From an uncultured Paraburkholderia sp. (GTDB lineage Bacteria > Pseudomonadota > Gammaproteobacteria > Burkholderiales > Burkholderiaceae), in the NCBI GenBank assembly GCA_940746715.1, contig CALNWN010000003.1:62001-126000 (forward strand): a DNA stretch of 64,000 nucleotides, written 5' to 3'. Shown here in pieces: positions 8,471-18,312 of the stretch. The position numbers and the translations under genes are program-made. Each line of letters opens with the position of its first letter. The first letter of the stretch is position 1. The notes beneath the pieces were generated by a model. The model did not search any database, was not told where the DNA came from, and worked only from the letters and a program-made list of their open reading frames with translations.

Positions 8471-9349
8471 TTAAGCCGCTGCGGACCGCCGTTTCGTCTC
8501 GGAGAGGTATGCCAGCCCGAGGCTCTCAAGCGCCCGCGCCTGGATCGATGTTGCTTGGGTGTTGAGGGCGTCAGCGCCGAATGACTGCCCCACGACCAAA
8601 CGTGCGGGGCGCGTACCGTTTGCCTGTTCGACTAGCTGCACGATTGCATCGGCGACGTCGTGCGGATTCGGCGCGTGGTCGCTCGCGAACAGTGCCATTA
8701 ACGTCTCTACCATCTTGTCGGGAATCGCACCGGCTTCACCGTAGCCAGGCGCACGCGCCGCATCGGCGGGCCGCTGCGCGCTGGCGAAGATATTCGTTGG
8801 ATATTTACTGGGTTGAACGAGAACGACGTCGATGCCCAAAGTCGACAACTCATAGCGATAGCTGTCGGTTAAAGCTTCAATCGCGAACTTCGATGCGCCA
8901 TAGAGACCGAAGAACGGAAAGGTCACGCGGCCGAGTATCGAGCCGATGTTCACGATCAGGCCGTCACCCTGTTTCCTGAAGGTGGGCAATGTCGCTCTCA
9001 ACATTCGCTGGATGCCGAATACATTCACGTCGAAGAGTGCCTGTACCTGTTTTGTCGTGAACGCCTCGGAAACGCCGGCCGACCCGATGCCTGCGTTGTT
9101 GATGAGGACGTCGAGGCGCCCGGTATTTTCCAGCACGGAAGCTACGCCGCGCTCGACGGACGCGTCGTCCGTTACGTCGACTTCGATGACATGCAGGCCT
9201 CTCGCCTCGAGGGCATCGGCATGGGGACGGTTTCGGCCGGCGATGTCGCGCATCGACGCGAATACCCGGTGCCCGGCGCGTGCGAGCGTCTCCGCAGTGT
9301 CGCGGCCGAAGCCGCTGCTGGCCCCGGTGATCAGAATATTTCTGGACAT
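8471..9349 (-). CDS. Short-chain dehydrogenase/reductase
   Basis: This is a complete 292-residue classical SDR. The start at 9349 gives MSRNILITGASSGFG, placing the dinucleotide-binding TGxxxGxG at residues 8-15. VLINNAGIG and YGASKFAIEAL (catalytic Tyr and Lys) follow. The C-terminal extension matches SDRs annotated as ketoreductases or retinol-dehydrogenase-like proteins. Aspartate in VIEVDVTDD suggests the substrate loop is normal; NAD versus NADP preference is not clear. It was probably divergent from the LysR gene at 9796-10383, now separated from it by a GNAT remnant. Confidence 0.85.
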   Translation of the reverse strand: MSRNILITGASSGFGRDTAETLARAGHRVFASMRDIAGRNRPHADALEARGLHVIEVDVTDDASVERGVASVLENTGRLDVLINNAGIGSAGVSEAFTTKQVQALFDVNVFGIQRMLRATLPTFRKQGDGLIVNIGSILGRVTFPFFGLYGASKFAIEALTDSYRYELSTLGIDVVLVQPSKYPTNIFASAQRPADAARAPGYGEAGAIPDKMVETLMALFASDHAPNPHDVADAIVQLVEQANGTRPARLVVGQSFGADALNTQATSIQARALESLGLAYLSETKRRSAAA

Positions 9350-9374
9350 GTTGAGTGTTTCCCAGCCAATAAGA

Positions 9375-9795
9375 TTAGAGGACCGCAACCGCATCCGTAC
9401 GTGCATGTCCGATGCGATTGAGATGAAACGTGCGACGTAATTGAAAACCCAGGCGCTCATACAGCTGAATCGCGGAAATGTTGTCGCTGAATACGTGCAG
9501 AAACGTCCGCGCTGCCTAACCGAACGACCTCCTCGTTGTCCGTCCCTCGTGCTTTGCGGTGCAAAGCGATCATTTGATGAATCACGCCGACATGCGTGGT
9601 TTGAAGTACATCGACTGGACCAATCGGTTCGGCGGATAGCAAGGCGACCTGCTCGTCAGGCCGTAAAAGTTGACGGAGCGCGTGATATGCAGAAGTCGTT
9701 TCGGCGGCTAGCGCAGAAGGCGCCACGTCGGCATGGTATCGACGCGCGAGCGCGTCACCTTGCCCAAGGTGCGCCTGCTTCGGCGAAATTCAAGG
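9375..9795 (-). pseudogene. GNAT acetyltransferase remnant
   Basis: These are pieces of an FR47-type GNAT N-acetyltransferase in order on the minus strand: QAHLGQGDALARRYHADVAP, LRQLLRPDEQVALLS, HVGVIHQMI, then after an internal deletion and a frameshift near 9510, LHVFSDNISAIQLYERLGF and a stop at 9375-9377. The core acetyl-CoA-binding region (the R/QxxGxG/A loop) is lost. Its N-terminus is cut at about 9795, exactly where the upstream LysR remnant loses its C-terminus, so one deletion damaged both genes. Confidence 0.6.
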
Positions 9796-10383
9796 CATCG
9801 GTGGCTTCGGCTTTCAAGGTCCTCAGGTTTTGCCGGCCGTCCCCGGCGAGCGACGTACGAGGGCGCCGCGACCGTCACAATCCGAGTATCGAGCAGCTTT
9901 CTCGCGATCAGCGTAGATGCCTGGGGTTCGCCGAATCGCACGGCGAGGTCGAAGCCATCCATGACGAGGTCGCCAAGGCTGTCTCGCGCGATGAACTCGA
10001 TTTCGAGTTCGGGATGCGCATCCATGAACGCATCGAGTTGTTGCCCAAGAATGGTCTGGTAGACGACAGGATCCAGATTGATTCTCAGCTTTCCGCGCAC
10101 AGCGGAGGCACCACCTGCTGCGGCCGCGGCTGCTTCCTCCAGCCCCGCGAGATGGGGCATGACCTGCTCGTAAAAGCGGCGGCCCTCTTCAGTCAGCGAG
10201 ACGGAGCGCGTCGTTCGGTTGAAGAGCCGGATGTTCAGCCTTTTTTCCAGCCGCGCAATCGCCCGACTGACGCCCGGCGGCGTCATGCCTATCACCTTCC
10301 GAGGCGGCCGCAAACGTCCCGGCATCCACCACGGCGGCGAACACGCTGATGCTGCCGGAGAGCTTTTCGCTACTGGATCTCAT
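9796..10383 (-). pseudogene. LysR-type regulator, frameshifted and 3'-truncated
   Basis: The start is MRSSSEKLSGSISVFAAVVD at 10383. The frame shifts at about 10300-10310, then reads MTPPGVSRAIARLEKRLNIR (the recognition helix of a LysR winged helix) and FNRTTRSVSLTEEG. The effector domain continues to about PEDLESRSHRCLEF and is then cut off at about 9796 by the GNAT remnant. About 100 C-terminal residues are missing. It probably once regulated a neighbouring oxidoreductase. Confidence 0.7.
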
Positions 10384-10594
10384 GGTGGTTCGAGTGAATA
10401 CGGGTGGCAAATCGCGAGCGACCCACTGAAGGCCGGCACGCCAACGCCGCCCAGTACAGCAATGCTGGGCGTCTGCGTCGATCATGCCGAATTGGTGACT
10501 CGTTGTCACTTATCTAATGCCATCCATGTTGTTTTGTTTCGTTCGGTGTTTGCCCCAGAATGCGAACGACGTATTCACACATGGAGGATGAGCA

Positions 10595-11453
10595 ATGTAT
10601 GCAATAACAGGAATCACCGGCAAGGTCGGCGGCGCACTGGCCCGCCAGATGCTGGCATCAGGTCAGCCAGTGCGCGCAGTCGTGCGCGACGCGGGCCGGG
10701 TCGTGGGCGGAGCGCGGTTGCGAGATCTCGACGGCTCGCATGGAAGACCCTTCGTCGCTCGCCGACGCGTTTGCAGGCGCGATGGGCGTTTTCATCCTGC
10801 CGCCTCCGGAGTTCGATCCGGAGCCCGGGTATCCGGAAGCACGCAAGGTAATCGAAGCCGTGTCCGCAGCGCTGTTGAAGGCGCGCCCCGAAAGGGTTGT
10901 TTGCCTGTCGACGATCGGCGCGCAGGCTAACGAGCCCAATCTGCTCACGCAACTCACGCTGATGGAGCAGGCGCTGCGCGAGATGCCGATGCCGGTGACG
11001 TTCCTGCGACCTGGCTGGTTCATGGAGAACGCCGCGTGGGATGTCGCGTCCGCGCGCGACAATGGCGTCGTCGCCAGTTACCTCCAGCCGCTCGACAAGC
11101 CCGTGCCAATGGTCGCCACCGCGGACGTAGGCCGCGTGGCGGCAGAACTGCTCCGGCAGACGTGGCACGGTGTGCGCATCGTCGAGCTCGAAGGCCCCCG
11201 CCGGGTGAGTCCCAACGACCTCGCGTCGGCCTTTGCCCGCGTATTGGGCCGTGAGGTACGCGCGGAAGTGGTCGACAGGCGAACCTGGGAGGCGCTGTTC
11301 TGCGCGCAGGGCATGAAGCATCCGTTACCGCGCATGCGCATGCTGGACGGCTTCAACGAAGGGTGGATCGATTTCGAAAGTCATCCTGACGAAATCTTGC
11401 ACGGCCACGTCGCACTGGAGACGGTTCTGGGCGAGCTTGTGTCGCGGGTCTGA
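10595..11453 (+). pseudogene. NmrA-like NAD(P)-binding protein, one frameshift
   Basis: This is an atypical SDR of the NmrA/YesF type, about 285 residues. It starts MYAITGITGKVGGALARQML with a glycine-rich dinucleotide motif. At about 10700 one or two bases are lost and the frame moves; MEDPSSLADAFAGAMGVFIL then continues intact through VTFLRPGWFMENAAWD to a normal end. Such proteins are quinone or NAD(P) oxidoreductases or redox sensors. A GGAGGATGA-like site precedes the ATG. Only the single shift separates it from an intact gene. Confidence 0.7.
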
Positions 11454-11678
11454 ACAAATTCGGTGGGCGACGCGTGGCGCGTTGGCGCTACGCTCCACCT
11501 ACGCATCAGGTCCCCCGTCAAACGAATGACGATATTCCACGTCGGGAGGAGTGTCGCAATTGTCGCCATTAATGTCATTTATGACTATGGCGCACGCCCC
11601 CGTCGCGAGTCTAGACTGCGAAGCATTCCGGCATCCGCAGGTCTTGCCTGCACTTTCAGTCCGATAGGGGCCCATCCG

Positions 11679-12086
11679 ATGACATTTTCGCCAGAACTCC
11701 GCCTGCTGACGCTGACTGTGATTGCGACGCTGCTGATGTGGATCCCCTACATGCTGGCCAGAATCATGACGCGTGGCCTGATGGCGGCCTTCAACAATCC
11801 CGATCCGTCCCGTCCGCCCGATCCGGCGTGGGCAGAACGCGCACGGCGCGCGCATGCGAACGCGGTCGAGAATCTCGTCGTGTTCGCCCCGCTCGTGTTG
11901 ATGTGCGCAATGACAGGTGCGAGCAGCCCGGCGACGGTGTTCTCGGCCAAGCTCTATCTGGGCGCTCGGCTGATTCACTACATTGTCTACGCCGCAGGCA
12001 TTCCCGTCGTTCGCACGATCGCTTTCCTGGCCGGCTTCGCGGCGACGCTCACGTTCGCTGTTGCGTTGCTCGGCCACGCGGTCTAG
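11679..12086 (+). CDS. MAPEG-family membrane protein
   Basis: This is a complete 135-residue integral membrane protein with four hydrophobic segments. The family signature appears as ERARRAHANAVENLVVFAPL, where Glu, Asn and Glu line the active-site region in MAPEG glutathione transferases and eicosanoid enzymes, followed by ARLIHYIVYAAGIPVVRTIAF. Bacterial members are thought to be glutathione-linked detoxification enzymes. It ends with a genuine TAG, which shows that TAG serves as a stop here. It is 44 bp upstream of the cysteine synthase homologue, in the same direction. Confidence 0.8.
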   Translation: MTFSPELRLLTLTVIATLLMWIPYMLARIMTRGLMAAFNNPDPSRPPDPAWAERARRAHANAVENLVVFAPLVLMCAMTGASSPATVFSAKLYLGARLIHYIVYAAGIPVVRTIAFLAGFAATLTFAVALLGHAV

Positions 12087-12130
12087 CCACCCCCTTGCAT
12101 TTTACCTGTTCGCATACTCCAGAGGTCACC

Positions 12131-13068
12131 ATGAAATCGACTCCCGGCAACATCCTCGACACGATCGGCAACACGTCGCTCGTACCGTTGCGAAACGTGG
12201 TCCCGAAGAACGGCGCGCGCGTTTTCGTCAAGCTCGAAAGTCAGAATCCGACTGGCAGCATGAAAGACCGGATCGCGCTCGAGATGATAGAAGCGCCGGA
12301 GCGCGACGGGCGTCTGAAACCCGGCGGCGCAGTGGTCGAATACACCGGCGGCAGCACAGGCGTGTCACTTGCGCTGGTGTGTGCCGTCAAGCGGCATCCG
12401 CTGCATCTGGTTTCATCGGATGCGTTCTCGAAGGAGAAACTGGATCACATGCGTCTGCTTGGCGCGAAGCTGACGATCGTCCCCAGCGACAACGGCAAGC
12501 AAACCGAGAAGCTGACGAAGGACATGATTCGCGAAGCGCATCGGATTGCGGGAGAGATGGGCGCTACATTACTGCGCAGATGGAAAACACCGATCAGCTC
12601 AACGCCTATACCAAGATGGCCGACGAGATCTGGGAGCAGACCGGCGGCCGTCTCGACGGCTTCGTTCAGGGCGTCGGCACTGCCGCGTCGCTGCGCGCGA
12701 TCTCGCGGCGCTTGCGCGAACACGATGCACGCATTCGGATCACCGGGGTCGAGCCGGCAGAATCTGCGGTGCTGTCGGGTGGCCCGACCGGGTCGCACAA
12801 GATAGACGGGATCGACGCGGGCTATGTCGTGCCGCTTTGGCACGACGGCATCGCCGACGAACTCGAGAGTGTCTCAACGGACGATGCGAGAGCCATGGCG
12901 TTCCGGCTGGCCGCTGAGGAAGGGCTCTTCTGCGGGACTTCGACGGGAGCCAACGTAACCGGCGCATTGCGACTCGCCGAACGGCTGGGCCCGGACGCCA
13001 CGGTCGTGACGATCATGTGCGACACGGGCATGAAGTATCTAAAGTCGTTCGCGCAAACGATGGACTGA
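12131..13068 (+). pseudogene. PLP-dependent cysteine synthase homologue, one frameshift
   Basis: This is a fold-type II PLP enzyme of about 312 residues in the O-acetylserine sulfhydrylase / cystathionine beta-synthase family. It reads ILDTIGNTSLVPLRNVVP, LESQNPTGSMKDRIALEMI (Lys of SMKDR forms the Schiff base) and EYTGGSTGVSLAL. At about 12565 one base is missing (the original frame ends shortly after), and the correct frame resumes YITAQMENTDQLNAY, then GTSTGANVTGAL, to a stop at 13068. All cofactor residues are retained. It is dead as written, otherwise intact. Confidence 0.75.
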
Positions 13069-13216
13069 TGGCTCCTTTGATACATCGTAGCCGGTACCGC
13101 TTTGCACCGAACGGCAGCCGCCTGCATTGGGTGCACTTGTCACAATACCTCCGCTTTATCTCGGAAGAGATCGTTTCGCAGTACGCATGCGATATCCGAG
13201 TAAATCGAAGCCGTCG

Positions 13217-13252
13217 CACCTATGCGACGATGAGCACCTATGCGACGATGAG
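13217..13252. repeat. 18-bp tandem repeat, two exact copies
   Basis: The unit CACCTATGCGACGATGAG occurs at 13217-13234 and again at 13235-13252 with no mismatch. It is intergenic, after the cysteine synthase homologue. Copy number may vary between strains. Confidence 0.85.
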
Positions 13253-13600
13253 GGGAAGCTGATCAACCATTGAGCAGCGCGCGTCAGGAGAGGCAGACTA
13301 GCCGCCGGTTGTATCGGCGGCGTTGATCGCTGATTCAACTGCCGGGCGGTTCTGCCGCTCGCCGACTAGGATCTGCTGCCGAAACGACTGACGATCCAGT
13401 CTTCGTTGATGGGTTCGCCGCACGTCATCCTGACACGCGACATGCCAAGACTTGCCGCGAGCGTCCACGTCGGCAGCGTAGGGCATGTCGCTTCGCAAAT
13501 CTGGCGTTAGCTGACCGGCCAGTGCACCGCGTTCCGTACGGTGTGGCTTGAGCGTCTTCTGTCGCTCGCGAAGCAGTCGTAAGCTCTTATCAGCGGAGCG

Positions 13601-13675
13601 TCCGGATAGGGTCCGGGAGTACGCACTGGCGACTGGCCGTTTCCAGGCAGCGAAATTCCACTGACTGCTTTAGGG
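13601..13675 (-). repeat. Dispersed non-coding repeat, copy 1
   Basis: Read on the minus strand this segment matches 42466-42540 on the plus strand over about 70 bases, with a conserved core GTGCGTACTCCCG and preceding GGCCAGTCGCCAGTG against CGCCAGTCGGCAGTG. The identity, judged by eye, is roughly three quarters. It is non-coding in both places. Confidence 0.6.
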
Positions 13676-14189
13676 CGATGCATTTGACGAGCGGACTGAC
13701 GCAGTTCGACCCATAGGCGTCCTTCGACCAAGCGTGTCGCCTATGGCGGTTTCTAAACTAGAGCGGTCATTCGAGTTGCCGGCCCGGCCGACGACAACCG
13801 GCCGTAGCAGACACTCGCCGTCAAACTGCCATGCAAGGGGAATGCACCGGTTTGCGGTCGTTCGCGATGGAATGTGGTAGAACGTCCGCTCTCAAGAACG
13901 GAGAACGCGTCCTGACGACCCACTGTGGCCGATCGACCCAACGCGACGGATAACGTGACTTTCAAGGCAAAATGGCTTCGTATAGTCGCATTGGACGACG
14001 TTGACTCGGCCGTTGCTGCATTGACGCCGAGTCGACACTCCGTCGGCAATGTAGCGGCTGCGGACGCTGAGTAAGCGTGTCGCCGGTACCTTCTCCACCT
14101 GAGGGGGTACGCAGGACGTGCCCGCTTGCGCGAGCGGCTACGCGCCTACGTCTACAATGCGATTCAAGATACCCTGGACGTCCACCGCG

Positions 14190-14552
14190 ATGAGCAACCC
14201 TTTGAACATGGACCTGCGCGCTCGGGCGGAGCTGCTGTCCTATCTTGTTGCGTCACATTTTCTTGCGCGGCATATGACGGGCAAATGGCTGTCGGTCGAG
14301 CATGTCGTTGAGTCGACGGGCCTTTGGCTAAAGACGAACGGTGCGGGAGTTGATGTGATGGGGCGGGTGATGTTGTCGGCCCGCGCCCATGATCTGGCTC
14401 AGAGGCTCGAAAACACGCTCGGGTCAGCGGTGACGTCCAAATCGGTAACCGCGCTCTTCTGTGAAAACCTGCGCCCCGATTTCCGGTCACCAGTTGCGCG
14501 GCAAATCTACCAGCACTGCCTCACGCATCTGTTCAACTCGGGATGCTGGTGA
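14190..14552 (+). CDS. Hypothetical 120-residue protein beside the recombinase module
   Basis: This is an open frame giving a mainly helical, soluble protein of 120 residues (MSNPLNMDLRARAELLSYLV at the start). It contains SVEHVVESTGLWL and SARAHDLAQRLENTLGSAV. No family is recognised. No strong ribosome-binding site precedes 14190; Met7 (14208) is an alternative start. It is convergent with, and ends 9 bases from, the RepB-domain gene, and its codon use is coding-like. Position suggests it belongs to the same mobile module. Confidence 0.5.
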   Translation: MSNPLNMDLRARAELLSYLVASHFLARHMTGKWLSVEHVVESTGLWLKTNGAGVDVMGRVMLSARAHDLAQRLENTLGSAVTSKSVTALFCENLRPDFRSPVARQIYQHCLTHLFNSGCW

Positions 14553-14561
14553 ACGCGGGCT

Positions 14562-15176
14562 TCAGGCCTTATTGATGCGGCGCCTCCTGCGTTTTTTGCC
14601 TTTCGACGTTGCGACTATTCCCGTGACCACCTCGTAGGCAAGCTTCATGTGGCGCCCCGGTGCCATCGAGATGTCTGCTTGACTGACGGCGCGGTCGAGC
14701 ACCGCGGCATATTCGGGATGACGGGATGCAAGCCAGTCAGCGATGACTTCGTCGTGAATCCAGGTCCGTGCCCAACCTGCAGCCAGTGTCACAAAAACGA
14801 GGTTTTCGTGATGGTGAGCCAGAAGGGCTTCCACGTCTCTTTGCGCCGCAGTCAGTTTTTCGACGGTGCGACCAAGCTGACGTGCTGAAGCAGGGTTCAA
14901 CTGAGCGCTATGCCCGTGGTCGATACGCTTCGCTGGGGGCGTCGCCGCCAGCAGGGCTCGGGCGAAATCACCGCTCAGGTTTTCCTGGCGAACCATAAGC
15001 GAGAGAGTCTCCCGCTGCTGCGCTGGAGACATTCGCTGCAGCGCTTGGACTGTTCGTACAGGTAGCGTCCGTCCCGCAACAATCGCTGCGGCTTCCTCAC
15101 TGAGGCAGGGTGGTGCGACACTGCTCCCTGGCGCACCGGTGCGGCAGACGAATCGCGGGCTCGGCGCTGCTCTCAT
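14562..15176 (-). CDS. RepB C-terminal-domain protein (partition-related)
   Basis: This is a 204-residue protein resembling the free-standing 'plasmid partitioning protein RepB C-terminal domain' family found beside serine recombinases in rhizobial and Burkholderia islands. The core reads LSEEAAAIVAGRTLP, LQRMSPAQQRETLSLMVRQE and FARALLAATPPAKR, followed by a helical region and a basic tail KGKKRRRRRINKA. It lacks a ParB nuclease-like N-terminus. Its start overlaps the stop of the upstream 107-residue gene (ATGA at 15173-15176), so it is translationally coupled as the third gene of the recombinase operon. The basic tail suggests nucleic-acid binding. Its role in recombination is not known. 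Confidence 0.65.
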   Translation of the reverse strand: MRAAPSPRFVCRTGAPGSSVAPPCLSEEAAAIVAGRTLPVRTVQALQRMSPAQQRETLSLMVRQENLSGDFARALLAATPPAKRIDHGHSAQLNPASARQLGRTVEKLTAAQRDVEALLAHHHENLVFVTLAAGWARTWIHDEVIADWLASRHPEYAAVLDRAVSQADISMAPGRHMKLAYEVVTGIVATSKGKKRRRRRINKA

Positions 15177-15496
15177 CGCGGCCTCCTCGTGAGGCGCTCG
15201 TGAAGGAGCCGAGGCACAGTGGTGAAACCACGAGTCGTCATGAGCGCGACGAAGGCGGGGTCCCCCAGGAGTTCACGCAGAATCGCAACGAGCTGAGCAG
15301 CCTCGCTGTGAGTAGCTCGCATGCGGTTGACTGCGTGTCGTTGCTTCGCCAGTTCGAGGCTGAGAACGGACTGCGCCTTAACTCGCGGCGTTTTACGCGC
15401 GCCGGCGTTGGACGTGTGAGGCGCGGCATCGTCGCGTGGACGACTGCGTTCCGCTACGCGTGCCTCGCCGTTTTCCCTGTCGCCTATCGGTCTCAT
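15173..15496 (-). CDS. Unrecognised 107-residue protein in the recombinase operon
   Basis: This is a small basic protein with a disordered Arg/Ser-rich first third and a helical remainder (LELAKQRHAVNRMRATHSEA, then LVAILRELLGDPAFVALM). No family is recognised. It is coupled at both ends: its start overlaps the recombinase stop (15493-15496) and its stop overlaps the RepB-domain start (15173-15176). That tight packing is strong evidence that it is a real gene and acts with the recombinase. Confidence 0.6.
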   Translation of the reverse strand: MRPIGDRENGEARVAERSRPRDDAAPHTSNAGARKTPRVKAQSVLSLELAKQRHAVNRMRATHSEAAQLVAILRELLGDPAFVALMTTRGFTTVPRLLHERLTRRPR

Positions 15497-17082
15497 GGTC
15501 GCTCGCCCGCCAGACTGTGACCCGTCAGTGCTTCGAGCGGCACAGTGTCAGCAATAGCCAGCAGTGACTTCAGGTCCGGCCGCTGGTACACACGAAAGTG
15601 TGTCTGCCCGTGACGGTAGACAACGGTATATGCCCCAGCGACAAGACTTCCGCGTGGGAAGACATGAAAGTCGAGCAATTCAGCCCCCGACCGTTCGATA
15701 CGTCCGTAGACGAGGAAGTCGACAGGAAAGCCGTCAGGCCAGCGCGCCACCCAGTAAGGCACATGCCCCGCGATGAGCCACGGACTGCGGACGGCAAGCT
15801 TGATTCTGAGCCACTTGTCAACGCACAGCGTATCGGTGTGCTTTGCGTACTTTGCTTCGTGACCGCGAGAGCGGAACACTTCCAGAGTGACGTCTGCAAC
15901 CTGCATTTCCACCCGTCGCTCAACGTACCGATTGGCTGAGCGCTCTGCAGCCAGCTTCGGAACATAGCCTACCTGCTTATACGCCTCGTACAGACTTCCG
16001 AATTCGTGCATGACCTGCTCGACGGACGGTGCGCTTCGATAACGCCTCAGCGTTGCCTGGTCCAGTCTGCCTCCTTGCCAACCACTTTCCGCAAGCCCTC
16101 GACAATTTCTTCGCGCGTGGGCTTTCTGCGCCGCGCCTCCATCTTTTTCTGCACGGCCGAGAAAATGCGCCCCTCGACGACCGGTTCAAACGCATTCTCT
16201 GCGCGTATCCACTGCTGACGAGGGACCCGTTGCCACCCAGTGTCGAGCTTGGACGAGGTCCTGCTGTAGACGTTGGTGCCGATATAGGCTTCACTTCTGA
16301 GGATGCGAAGAATGTTCTGTGCCTGCCATGGTCGCCCAAAGCTGTTGCGGAGGCTCAAAGTCATTGAGCCGCCTGGCGATGGTCTCGCCAGTGACCAATG
16401 GCGTTGCATACCATTCGAACATCTTCCTGACGAGCGATGTCTCCACTGCGGACGCCGGAGCGATGACGACGCGGTCATTCTGGACGCTTTTGTATTCGTA
16501 TCGACCAAGCGGCCGCCGCGTCCCGCTTTTTGAGTCAACGAGGATGCGCTGAAGACCGTATCCTGGTGGTCCGCCGGCGTGAAAGCCGCGCTGCGCATTG
16601 AGGCATTGTCCAAGGAAAACCTTGCGGGACATCTCGCGGCTAAACTCTGCCGCCATCGCCCGCTTGAGCGCCTTCATGACGGAGGTTGCGGGACTTGCAT
16701 CGTTCGAGAACGACTCGGCAACATAGATGACATTTACACCTGCGCGCCTGCACGCGTACTCGTAGAACGCCGCCTCATCCACGTCCTGAAAGCGGCCCCA
16801 CCGGCTCACATCGAATACGAGAACGGTGTTGAATCTCCGGCGCGGATTCTGGACGTCCAGCAGCAACTGCACCAGTGCCGGACGTTGCCTGAACGTGAGG
16901 CCGCTCAAGCCAGCGTCTTCGTAATCAGCAACGACGCGGAAATTGTGGGCACGCGCATATTCCGCGATAGCCTGTCGCTGGAATAGAGGTGAATATTCCT
17001 GGTGGTCCGTCGACATGCGGATGTACTGAGCCGTTCGCTGAAGCGCATGGGGGTTGGTTCCGCTCGTCGTCACAAAAGCCAT
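15493..17082 (-). pseudogene. Serine recombinase, two frameshifts
   Basis: This is a large serine recombinase of about 530 residues. The catalytic domain starts MAFVTTSGTNP and contains TAQYIRMSTDHQEYSPLFQ, where the Ser in RMST is the nucleophile, then EDAGLSGLTFRQRPAL and VFDVSRWGRFQD. The recombinase domain follows (GGPPGYGLQRI). A shift near 16330 leads to QNILRILRSEAYIGTNVYSR, and a second near 16060 leads to LRRYRSAPSVEQVMHEFGSL and the long C-terminal region ending LTGHSLAGERP. Met at 17082 is chosen; a start 9 bases further on the 5' side (MYAMAF) is possible. Both shifts are single-base. As written it is broken, so the module may be immobile. Confidence 0.75.
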
Positions 17083-17590
17083 GGCGTACATCCAAAGGCA
17101 GCACAAGTCTGTAGTAGTGACTTTGGATGGAAAATCAAGTCAATTCGGATCCGGGCGCCCGTTCGGGCACCCTCCGAAGGGAAATAACGAGCACTGGCAA
17201 TGTGTTACGGGACTGTCGGCACAGCAACGCCAAACGGCTTTTTGCCGCGGTTTTCTCCGGCCTGCGAATAAAACCATTCCTCCCTGTGCAGGCGGCTCCG
17301 CCTGGCGCGACTCAACGCATTGCGGAAACGCAGAAGAGGTGATGACTCAAGGTATGTGCATCGATCCATGCGGGGGCCCAATCAATCCTGCGGCTGAGCG
17401 TCCTCTCACTTGCAAAGTGTCCCGGAACGCCCGAAGCATGGACCACCTTGGCGCGAAGTCCGATGGCTCCGCTCCTCGCATAAGGATGGACATTGTGGCG
17501 CTCATGCGCCCGATGTGACTGCATGACCGCGTCGTGTCTTGCAGCGTTGAATGCCGGCGGGCATGTATCGGACGCCGCCGCCCACTGACT
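17083..17590. other. Region upstream of the recombinase, no gene seen
   Basis: It holds the presumed promoter of the minus-strand recombinase operon and an inverted GGGCGCCCGTTCGGGCACCC-like stretch near 17153-17172. No coding sequence is recognised on either strand. Confidence 0.4.
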
Positions 17591-17599
17591 CGCAACGGA

Positions 17600-18115
17600 G
17601 ACCGCACGCAGGCGCTGCTCGATCAACTGAGTAATTTCAGCAGAGCCAGGCTGGGTCTGGCGATTTACATGGCACCGAAGAGCATTGACTCGGCCGACGA
17701 ACTCGATGAAGGGAATGCAGGGCACCCGGGCAGGCAACCTTGAGCTGGATATCAGCCGCAGACCCTTGGGACCGTGGGCCGGCGCCTGCAGCAACTGGTT
17801 CAAAATCTGACAGTCGATGCTCTTCAACATGTCGCGCCGGATGCGGTGGTGCGCGTGAAGGTGGACGGGGACGCCCGGTGCGAATCGACGCGAGGAACCG
17901 TGGACCGGCGATCGAGCGGGAGGCGCTGGCGCGCATCTTTGAACCGATTATGCGGGGAGCAAGCGATGCGCAAACCTGTGGTGAGGGCAGCCTTGGACTC
18001 GGCCCGCACATTGCACGGCAGATTGCGTGGGCGCATCATAGAGGAATCGACGCGCGCTTGAACGAAACGGAGACTGTGTTTCTCTCTGTCACTGCCGCGC
18101 CCACTGGACGGCGAA
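17600..18115 (+). pseudogene. Sensor histidine kinase C-terminal remnant
   Basis: Scattered in three frames are RTQALLDQLSNFSRARLG (end of a dimerisation helix), LQQLVQNLTVDALQH (N-box: normally Asn and His for ATP and magnesium), EREALARIFEPIMRG (F-box) and GSLGLGPHIARQIAWAHH (G-box). The order is that of a HATPase_c domain of a hybrid or PAS-type kinase. Several frameshifts and the loss of everything before the dimerisation helix show it is a relic. Residue choice in GLGPHI is itself unusual: the family normally has GLGLxI. Confidence 0.6.
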
Positions 18116-18312
18116 ACACCATTGAAGACGGCTGCAGAGGCATAGGCCCGCGCGTGTTCGACCGTCTCACGGCACCATGCTTTGCCGGGGATAAACCGCG
18201 CCATTCAGTACAGCGAGCGGAAAGCGGGGAATGGAATGCCTTCGCCCGAAGGGGTGGCCTTCGGCTCGTCGCATTTGCTCGCCGGGACATTCGTGCGCTT
18301 CCCATGGCGTGC

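Larger units (their letters stand above)
13069..14189. other. 1.1-kb region without a supportable gene
   Basis: No frame here has a plausible start, domain or codon pattern. It holds an exact 18-bp tandem repeat at 13217-13252 and one copy of a dispersed repeat at 13601-13675. The rest looks like eroded intergenic DNA next to the recombinase module. Confidence 0.5.

Noticed and set aside
17153-17172. GC-rich inverted sequence as a terminator or attachment site
   Set aside because: It lacks a T-run and matches no known core site, so it is noted only as an imperfect palindrome.
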